Positions 56,306 to 64,000 of a stretch of DNA of 64,000 nucleotides are shown here, in pieces (position 1 is the first letter of the stretch; every line of letters starts with the position of its first letter). Under the pieces are notes generated by a model. That model worked only from the letters and a program-made list of their open reading frames with translations. It ran no database searches and was not told the origin of the DNA. Both the position numbers and the translations under genes were made by a program. This stretch comes from Rhodotorula mucilaginosa (taxonomy: Eukaryota > Basidiomycota > Microbotryomycetes > Sporidiobolales > Sporidiobolaceae): the NCBI GenBank assembly GCA_034406715.1, contig CP137865.1, positions 186,001 to 250,000 on the forward strand, given 5' to 3'.

Positions 56306-57858
56306 ATGCAGTGCCAAGTGCGACCGCTGCTGTCCGCTCACCGCCGCCACCTCGTCCTCCTCGCCGTCTCCTTCTCCCCGCGACCGTCTCCGTCGCTTGC
56401 CCGCCTCTACTCGTCGACCCCATCGCATGTCGACCCGCACCCGATCCTGTCTGAACTGCAACGCAAGGGCGCCACCTCCCCTTCCAGCTCGACCACCAGC
56501 GGGCCTCACCTCGGCCCCTTTCCCCTCCCCAACATCGACTCGAACTCGGACGCCGAGACCGCCCGCCGCCAGGCCCGCATCGACGCCTCGTCCCGCCAGT
56601 GGTCCCAACTCGGCGTAGCCCAGAGAGCAGGAGTCGTCGCCACCCAGGGGGCCAGCTTGGTCGTCGTCCTCGCCGGCGCCGGACTGTTTGCCCTCGTCGC
56701 GTACGCCTTCGGCAGCGAACTCTTTTCAGAAGCGAGCCCGACCAGGGTCTTTGAAGACTGCGTAGAACGAGTCAAGCAGGATCATGAGGTGCGTCTTTCC
56801 CCCCCTTCCTACTCTTTCGAGACACTAGTCTTGAGAAACTGAGGCGCACGCCCGCCTCGCCCGCCCGCAGCTCCCGACGATGCTCGCCCCGCCCTACTCC
56901 TTCCACGGTCCCGTCTCCCCCGCCGACGCCCGCATCCGCCGCAACCACCGCCGTCCCTCCCACACCCTCACCGTCGACCCTACCACGGGCCTCGAAACCC
57001 TCTACGTCCGCTTCGCCATCACCGCTTCCGATCCCCTCTCTTCAGACTCGGCTTCCGAAGAAGGCGGGAATCTGATCGCTCGATCGTGGGACTGGGCCAA
57101 AACTTGGATCGGCCCTTTGGTCTGGGACGATTCTCACCACCCGGGGGCGTACGACCCGAAACTCTCGAACGGGCTCACCGCGTCCGAACGCGAACTGCAA
57201 CTCGAACGCGAGCGCAAACACCGCGAACAAGTCGAGCGCTCGGAGCGCGAGAGGGCGAGCTGGACGGGGTGGGCTGTGAATGGAATCGGCAACTTTGTGG
57301 GGAATGTGGTCGGGAGCAGTTTGGGAGGGTTGAGGAATTTGTCCGGGGCCAAGACGGCGGCGGGGAATGGCAGCGGCGAAGGGTACTTCCGACGACCGAG
57401 GAAACCCGCCTATGGTGAATACACGACCGCCGAAGTCGTCGCCGAGTTGCAAAAGGTGCGCGGTCTTTGTTCAGCCCCCGGACGGGGACAATGCTGACAT
57501 CCTCCGCGCGCGTGGTGGTGTCCCCCACTAAACAGGATCCCAAGACGGGTCACTTTGTCTACAAGCAACTCTTCGCCGCCATTCCAGGTACGCTCTTTTG
57601 TTTCTTGTTTTTTCTTTTTTCTTTTCGCCTTCTCGAGTTAGTGACCGCCCGCGGGCTGCGCAATCCGGATACTTACTCCAGAACCATTCTCTCGCCACCT
57701 CATCAGATACGCGCGCCTCGAACTACTACAGGCACGACATCCCGACGGCGACGATTGTTCCTCCGCCCTCGTCGGCAGCGGATCAAGAAGGCCACCAGCA
57801 ACAGCAGCCACCGAATCGGTGGCGGTTCTGGAACCGACAAAAGACGGTCGTGGCGTAG
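56306..57858 (+). CDS. TIM21: TIM21, TIM23-complex subunit
   Basis: Inner-membrane subunit that docks TIM23 to TOM22 and to respiratory complexes (family knowledge). MQCQVRPLLSAHRRHLVLLA with ARLYSS is an Arg-rich mitochondrial presequence. The TM segment is GASLVVVLAGAGLFALVAYA, followed by FGSELFSEASPTRVFEDCVE, which matches the Y-x-[LF]-x-x-E-[LF]-F-S start of the intermembrane-space domain. After introns: PPYSFHGPVSPADARIRRNH, ETLYVRFAITAS, YTTAEVVAELQK, GHFVYKQLFAAIP and YYRHDIPTATIVPPP. Stop at 57856-57858. An insert of about 110 residues (SWDWAKTWIGPLVWDDSHHP and a charged helix ERELQLERERKHREQVE) splits the domain and makes it longer than yeast Tim21. Identity is good. Confidence 0.8.
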
Positions 57859-58170
57859 TTGGAGCTGCTATGTTTCCTTGTTGTGGACTGCCCTGTTTCC
57901 CTCGGAAAGAGAGTCGCGAGAACAAAGAGGGATTTCTCTGGAGAGCGGAGAAAAAAAAGGTCCAGGGTTCGGAATATTCAGAAGGGGAGCCAGCTGTATG
58001 GTCGTGTGTCGGTAGTGTTTGCTTGCTCAGGTACATTCCGTGAGGAGGTTACTACTGTAGAGCAGAGCGCCGCAAATGAAAGACGGAGAGTTAATGGTCG
58101 CCAAGTAACTCCCCGTCTCCTCTCGCCGTTCTCCTCTTCGTCCCCTCCTTTTTCACCCTCCTCACCAAGC
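57859..58170. other. Intergenic, no gene seen
   Basis: TIM21 3' region and gene E promoter. No TCCGGA element upstream of E, unlike A, C and A'. Confidence 0.45.
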
Positions 58171-59422
58171 ATGCTGCTGATTCACCTGCTGTACTCCTGG
58201 CTCGTCCTCATCACTTGCACTGTCGTCGCTCAGTCCGGTGTGCTTCTTGCCCCTCCTACGCGCCTCGCCCACCCGCCACTGAACCCATTGATCGCAGCAG
58301 AACCAATCACCGGACCTACGCCCCATGACGCGGGCCAACTCGTCTTCGGTCCACTTGACTCGCACACCAAGTCCGGACCGCGTGCGGGCGCTCAAAACCA
58401 CCGTGTCGGAGAAGAGGGAGATCAAGCCTTCTTCCCAACGATCGCGAGGAAAGAAGTGTGCTTTAGGGACGTGTACTCCCAACCGGGTGAGTCGTGGCTC
58501 CTTTTCAAAGCTGTACTCGGTCACCACTGACTAGACCCGCACTCTCTCAGATCGCTACGACCTCCTGTTTGCGCATCAAACCCCAATTCTCGACGGTCCG
58601 TGCCCATGCTTCACCTCACGAAAATATACCCTGATCTTGTTACTGACTCTTCATCCACCTCTGAATAGCGCACGGAGTGGTCGTCCTCGTCTCTGACGGC
58701 GTGATCGATCTCGCGAACGGAACTCGAGCTTACAAAGTCGACCACTGCTACCCGCAAGACGAACCCATCTCTGGCAAGTTCCCTCCCCCGCTCTTCCTCG
58801 TCCCAGAAAGCCTTGGTCTTCTGACTTGCCCGCATGTAGTGTACGACTACCTCGCCATGTGCCCCTTCGAGGATCGCTACAGCGAACCGAGCTGGGACCG
58901 CGGGATCCGTCTCGCCCGCTGGGACAAGTCGCTCCCCGTCTTTGACGAGCCAAGCTTCTTGCAGGGCTTCATCTTGCCCCACGCGAGAGCGGACAACATG
59001 GCGCTCTTTGGGGCTGGATTTGTCAAGGACGGTAAGCTCCTAGGGAAAACAGTCATCCTTTCTTAAGAGGAATTTGGGACACTGAGCTGATTTTGCCTTC
59101 TGCACTCTACTCTCCTGCAGACGGACCACAGAGCGTCTTCGAAGGGGCCCTTGAAGGCAGGTCCGAGTATACGTTCACTGCCCTGCGTACAACGACTGAC
59201 GATACGACCTCACGCGGTCAACAAACAGACGAAGCCAACTCCGACCCCGCCTCCGAGCCCGACGACGATGACGACGAAGATGAGCAGCCGTTCGACCCTC
59301 AAGCGCTCGAGTTTGACGAGGCCGACTTTGCGTTCTTTAGCTCGTTCGAGAACGGCTATCCCGGTCGCGACGGATGCGACGAACACGGCTGCTGGTCGAG
59401 GAGGATCGTGACGGGATCGTGA
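58171..59422 (+). CDS. Secreted C-x49-C protein, divergent family member E
   Basis: Signal peptide MLLIHLLYSWLVLITCTVVA from ATG 58171. The core reads ARKEVCFRDVYSQP, splices in phase 1 to DRYDLLFAHQTPILD, splices in phase 1 again to AHGVVVLVSDGVIDL, then AYKVDHCYPQ. Aligned without gaps to C and A, both Cys (C-x49-C), Asp-Gly at +33/+34 and a Tyr at +45 coincide, and both introns fall at the same residue and phase as in gene A. Instead of a glycine-rich tail it has a further domain (PPPLFLVPESLGLLTCPHVV, NMALFGAGF) and an acidic stretch (PDDDDDEDEQPFD). It ends FENGYPGRDGCDEHGCWSRR. No known family. Convergent with F-box gene D2, 138 bp between stops. Confidence 0.72.
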
Positions 59423-59560
59423 GTGAAAAGCAAGAAGGGCGACTCAATGGCGTAGATCACGATGCATGGAACTTGTAGCTTACTGTGAGAGATCACGCGA
59501 AAGCGGTCGCGCTGCGTGAGGAGAGCTCGGCGTCGTTTCCGCAACCTCCTTCTCAGCGAA

Positions 59561-61090
59561 TCAGGCCGAGCTGGAGTCGTTGCCGGAAAACTCCTCCCCC
59601 GTGGACAGAGCATCCTCGTCATAGCACCAATTGATGACCACCTTGAGTTTGCGCTTCTTTGCCCACCGTCGAAACGCCTTGCCCGGCGACTTGCTGTGGG
59701 AAGGCAAAAGTCCGAGATTGGCGACTTTGAGCGAGTCGAGCCGGTCGAGGGTCGCCATGAGTTGCATCTCGAAGGGACAGGTCTCGCCGGAATCGCCTTT
59801 GTGGAGGTCCTGCTCCGGGGTCCAGTAGGTGAGAGGCAGTCGGAGGACTTTCAGGTTCGGCGAAGTGTCGGCGAGGAGCTCGAGCTTCTCGACTGTCATC
59901 TTGCCGCCGTGCGACAGCGTCAATTCCTCCAAGCTCGGAAAGAGCCCGAACAACGCGAGCGGATAGTCGATTGTCGGGACCTCGTACTGCCACGGTTCCC
60001 AGTAATAATCGAAGGGCACCTCTTGCTCGTACGTGATGTCGCTTTCGATCGCAAACGCCTTGATCGCATTGTGCTTGACGCGCTGCTCCAGTCTGGCCGC
60101 ATCAAAGTTGAAGCCGTCGAGGTCGTAGTCGAGGTCGGGGTCGCGTTCGAGTTCGAAGGGCAGGTGGTACCGTAGTCTGGCGAGCTTGGCGATGTCGGAC
60201 GGTAGAAAGTACGCGGCTTGGTCGATGTCGATCCACTCGATTGAGATGTCCAGATCTATTACCTCGTAGTTGAGAACGCGGGCCCGGTCGATGTGACGCC
60301 TCGGTCTCTCGGAAAACCCGTCGAAGGACATGCAAATTTGGAGAGCCGGAAACACGGGTGCGTTGCCGTCGCCGTTGGAGCGCATGGCCTCGAGGAAGGC
60401 AGCGAAGGTAGAGATCGGCGCTCTCATCTTGCACTCGTACGCGACGCGCAAGTGCGAGAGCCGACGAGTCGCCAGGACTGCACCGACTTTCGAAGCGTTC
60501 TCGGGATCCGTCAGGAGTACGCCGACGCTTGTTGCGGCCGTGGCTAGTTGTAGGACTTGACACTGATATACGTCTTGCGCAAGGGAGCGATCCGTCGCCG
60601 AAGCTGTGCTGCTGATCTCCCGCGCGGTGGGCAACGCGGCAGCGAGCATGGGCAGGTCGGTCAAGTTGCGAATCATTGCGGCGAGTTCTGGTTTGTCGAA
60701 GAGATTCTGGAGGAAGAGCGAAGCGCGGTGCAACGATCGCTCGTAGCATTTGCTGGAACGGTGCGCATCGTGGAAATTGGTGTAAAAGTCGGGCGAAAAG
60801 TAGAGAGCGCGGGTGGCGGCGGGGACGAGTCGTTTGCAAGTCAACATGACGGCCCGCGCCGACTCGAGTTCCTCTGGCCGCACAACCGGTCAGTCAACAG
60901 CTCTTCGGGATTAGACGGACTGGGACGTACTCCTTCTCTCCCATGCCGTAGAGTGGTCACCGAGGAAACCTTCTTCGGCCCCGCTGACGCCGAAGAGGAT
61001 ATGTTCGAGCACCTCTTCGGGCAGCTCGAGCAGCAGCGGCTTTGAGCACGTAGCACTAGACAAAGTCGTCTGCCCGTCAGGGCTCGCCAT
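59561..61090 (-). CDS. F-box protein D2, intact paralogue
   Basis: Exon 1 from ATG 61090 reads MASPDGQTTLSSATCSKPLL and the F-box LLELPEEVLEHILFGVSG. A GTACGT donor and an AG near 60868 join it to ELESARAVMLTCKRLVPAAT. The rest is one open frame of about 430 codons with VLQLATAATSVGVLLTDPEN, RRLSHLRVAYECKMRAP, WIDIDQAAYFLPSDIAKLAR, FGLFPSLEELTLSHGGKMTV and LKVLRLPLTYWTPEQDL, a leucine-rich surface like other fungal F-box proteins. It ends with a short acidic tail (EEFSGNDSSSA), stop 59561-59563. Target unknown. It is the only one of the three local copies without a frameshift, so it serves as the reference. Confidence 0.75.
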
Positions 61091-61682
61091 GTGCGCTCCT
61101 GCGAGCCACACTCATCAGCGGCTCCACATCAGCCCGATTCAGAGCAACTCACGAGACTGGCGCACCTCGCCGTACCCAGTAGCGCCTTGAGGTTCGAGCT
61201 TGCTCTGGACGACGGTTCCTTTTGGGCCCGAACGGCGCTCCCGAGCGAGACGAGCTGACGGAGCGGAAGAAGCAGCGTTGCGCACGCGTACGTATACGAA
61301 CGAACCGCAGCCGCACGTTGCCAACAGTTTCTTTCTTCATCGAATCTGTATATAGAGCGTTGCTGCCTATCTCCTTGCATAAGAAGGGCTGCTCCTGCCA
61401 GAACAGCGCATATCACGGGGCCGCTTTCTTTCGACGAACTCGTGGTCGACTCCCGGTGGCAAGTCGTTGCGCATCTTTCACTTTCAGCTATCCCTCCTCT
61501 GCCTGACGAGAGCGACTCTGCGTCCTTTGCTCTCATCGAGAGTGCCCGCGCGGTCAGGAGACACGGCGGCCGCTGGTCACGGAGCAGTTCAACCGTGGCG
61601 CGAGGAAAAGGTTCACCGAGGTGCGGCTGCGGAGGATAAGTGTGTATGTCTAGGATTCGCCGGCGCCGCACAAACAACGTTG
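61091..61682. other. Intergenic between F-box paralogues
   Basis: D2 upstream region. No gene supported. Confidence 0.4.
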
Positions 61683-63270
61683 CTACGGGGAAAGGGCAGA
61701 TGCGCTGGGCGTCTTCTGCGCCTCCTCCGAACCGAGATCGTCCGAACCGTAATCGTCCGAACTGGACTCGTCCGACGTCGGTTCACCTGGCCTGGGGTCG
61801 TTGTCGAAGGAATGGCACTGTGTATAGTCGTAGTCTCGGGGACCCATGCACCAAGAGACCGACAGCCTGACTCCGCGTCCCTTCGCCCATCGTCGAAACG
61901 CCTTCGCAGGCCGATTGGTCGAATAGGGCAAGATGCCGAGATCGACGCGTCGGAGCTGTTCGAGTCGGTCCAGAGTCGTCAAGAGCTGGGTCTCAAACAG
62001 GGAGAGGCCGCCGCGCTTGAGTTCGACGAGGTCGGCCATGTCGACGTCCCAGAAGGTGAAGGGCAGGTTAAGGACTTTCAGAGCCGGCGAAGTGTCGGCG
62101 AGGAGTTCGAGCTTCTTGATCGTCATTTCGCCGCCGTGCGATAGCAGGAGGTTTTCCAAGCTCGGAAAGAGCTCGAACAACGCGTGCGGGTAGGTGATGG
62201 TCTCGACATCGTACCAGCTAGGATCCGAATAATGTTCTCGATACACCCGGTAGTCGTCCAATGGCGTGTCGCAGTCGATTGCGAAGTCGGTGATGGTGTT
62301 GTGCTCGACGCGCTGCTCCAAGATGGTCGAGTCGAAGTCGAGTCTCTCCCTTTCGAACATGACGCGGTACCGCAGTTTTTTGAGCTTGGCGACGTCGGAC
62401 GGCAAGAAGCATGCTGCTTTGTCGATATCGAACATTCCATCGCGATCTCGAGGTCGACTACTTCGTAGTGGAGATTTGGCGCGTCGTCGATATAGGTCGC
62501 GTCTCTTAGGTGCCCGTCGTAAGACAAGCTGATCCGGAGAGCAGGAAACGCGGGCGTGCCGCTCTCACCGCCAGAGCGAAAGCCCTCGAGAAAGGCGGCC
62601 AATGCCGGAATTGGCGCACTCATACTCGACAGGTAGGCGACGCGTACGTTCGACAGCCGACGAGTCGCCAGGATTGCGCCGACTTTCGACGCGTCCTCCG
62701 GATCCGTCAGAACGACGCCGACGCTCGTTGCGGCCGTGGCGAGTTGTAAGACTTGACGTTGATACTCGTCTTGCACGACGGAGCGAGCGATCGCCGAAGC
62801 TGCGCGCCTAGTCCTCCCCGGCTGCGGCAAAGCCGCGACCCATCTCGGCAGGTGGGACAAGTTTCGGACCATCTCGGCGAGCCCTGGTCTGTCGAGCAGG
62901 TTCTTGCGGAAGAGCCAAGCTTTATACATCAAGGAACGATCGTACGCGCTCGAGAAGTGGATGTTGGAGAATTCGGGCGAAAAGTAGAGCGCGTGGGTGG
63001 CGGCGGGGACGAGTCGCCTGCAAGTCAACATGACGGATCGCACCGACTCGAGCGCGTCTGCGAAGCATGACTGCGTCAGTCAATAGCTTGCACCTCTAGG
63101 GCGAGCTGGAACATACTCCTTCTCCCCCATAAAGCACCGTCGAGGAGATCTTTGTCGACGTGGGCGACGTGCAGCAGGATGTGGGCGAGTATCTCTTCGG
63201 GGAGCTTGAGCAGCAGAGACTCGGGCCTCGGGCCACTGGGCGGATCCGATTCGATATCCGAGCTGTACAT
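61683..63270 (-). pseudogene. F-box protein paralogue D3, one frameshift
   Basis: Starts MYSSDIESDPPSGPRPESLL at 63270 with F-box LLKLPEEILAHILLHVAH. A GTATGT donor splices to NALESVRSVMLTCRRLVPAA. The frame runs through VLTDPEDASKVGAILATRRL to HYEVVDLEIAMEC, where the sequence lacks one base relative to D2 (near 62438). The rest (FDIDKAACFLPSDVAKLKKL, FELFPSLENLLLSHGGEMTI, LKVLNLPFTFWDVDMADL) continues in the next frame to a longer acidic C-terminus (TSDESSSDDYGSDDLGSEEA), stop 61683-61685. Both halves remain well conserved and open. Either a very young pseudogene or a single sequencing error. Confidence 0.65.
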
Positions 63271-63733
63271 GCGTGCTGCTGCGCCGCGAGCAGGGGTGAT
63301 CAGCGGCACCACTCTGACCCGACGACGACGAGGGTGGAATCGAGACGGCGTACCTTGCCGTGCTGCGTAGTGCCGCGAGGCTCCAGCCTGTTCAGTACCG
63401 CGATGCCTTTCGAGCCCAGGCGGCGCTCTCAAGCGAGACGAGCTGCAGGGTGGAAAGTGGACGGGAAAGAACCACGGAACAGTTCCGACGACCCTGGCTC
63501 CGCTGAGTTCTACTTGCGTGCGATGGAATCTACGCTGTCCGGATGGTATCAAATATCAAGGCGCCGCTGTCCTTTTCGACTACCTTTTCGTTATGTTGTC
63601 CAATCTCACTTTCAAGTGGCTTTGGCGCTTCGCTTTGGGATTTTTCGCCTATCAGGACGTAAGACTACAGACATATTCATATCGGACGACTTCCCCCATA
63701 TGTCATCATACTGTTACATGTTGCCCCCGTGTC
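63271..63733. other. Intergenic, no gene seen
   Basis: D3 upstream region and permease 3' region. AT-richer stretch at 63550-63720. Confidence 0.4.
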
Positions 63734-64000
63734 TCAAGCGTGCGCGCTCAAGTTGTGCACCGACCCCGAGGCCTCGTCGCCACCTTCGCAGTCGAGTTTA
63801 GCGTCGTGCACGGCGTGCACGCGCTTCTTGCCGCCGCAGAACCAGTAGATGCCGCCGATGATGTGCGCGCCGCCAAAGATCGCGACAGCGTAATCTGTCG
63901 TCGGCGAGGGGAGAACATCGAGGAACGGAGTCAGATGGTTGTGCTTGTCACCGGAACAGCAGGAGCAACAAACTCACTCATGTTGCCGGCCGTGACGGGA
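63734..64000 (-). CDS. APC-family amino-acid permease, C-terminus only
   Basis: The edge exon ends PVTAGNM, a GT-AG intron (about 63896-63977) keeps phase, and the last exon begins YAVAIFGGAHIIGGIYWFCG, the final transmembrane helix, then a GKKRVHAVHDAK tail and SVHNLSAHA, stop 63734-63736. PVTA-x-N-M-N-Y-A followed by a helix is the typical end of fungal GABA/choline/amino-acid permeases (family knowledge). Substrate cannot be told; most of the gene lies outside the window. Confidence 0.75.

Overview
The window looks like nuclear DNA of a GC-rich basidiomycete yeast, most likely Pucciniomycotina (a Rhodotorula/Sporobolomyces-like red yeast). The reasons are dense genes on both strands, many short GT-AG introns of about 50-100 bp, and an ordinary fungal housekeeping set. 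The taxonomic placement is inference. Exon limits were read by eye from splice consensus, frame and family conservation.

Layout. 0-2 kb: YKT6 (minus, cut by the left edge) beside secreted glycine-rich gene A (plus). 2-12.6 kb: an accessory block with a composite palindromic element, two hAT-like elements with perfect 8-bp target duplications, unrecognised multi-exon genes and a convergent pair of small coiled-coil genes. 13-14.8 kb: GID8. 15.8-19.8 kb: a degenerate patatin-like gene and two convergent paralogues (B, C) of gene A. 22-23.7 kb: a frameshifted F-box gene. 24.2-32 kb: BLM10/PA200. 34-50.9 kb: EPL1, TOS4/PLM2-like, a coiled-coil protein, an ACS-family transporter, SGF11 and a dysferlin-domain protein. 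51-54 kb: an inverted, shortened counterpart of the 1-12.6 kb block ending in gene A'. 55.3-57.9 kb: an SH3 protein and TIM21, divergent. 58.2-63.3 kb: a divergent fifth family member (E) and two more F-box paralogues. The right edge cuts an APC amino-acid permease.

Two results stand out. First, five genes (A, B, C, A', E) belong to one apparently undescribed, mostly secreted family. Its core has the motif K-E-[VI]-C-[YF]-R-[ND]-[LV]-Y, an exact C-x49-C spacing, an Asp-Gly at +33/+34 from the first Cys, and phase-1 introns at conserved sites. Second, the left accessory block and the 51-54 kb block are collinear in opposite orientation (A-b-c ... c'-b'-A'). This is an old inverted segmental duplication in which the left copy was inflated by insertions. 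The right copy keeps the empty site of one hAT-like element, which fixes that element's ends.

The housekeeping genes act in membrane fusion (YKT6), regulated proteolysis (GID8, BLM10), chromatin (EPL1 of NuA4, SGF11 of SAGA), cell-cycle transcription (TOS4-like) and mitochondrial import (TIM21). They are separate pathways with no operon-like logic. No tRNA, rRNA, CRISPR or virus-like element was recognised.
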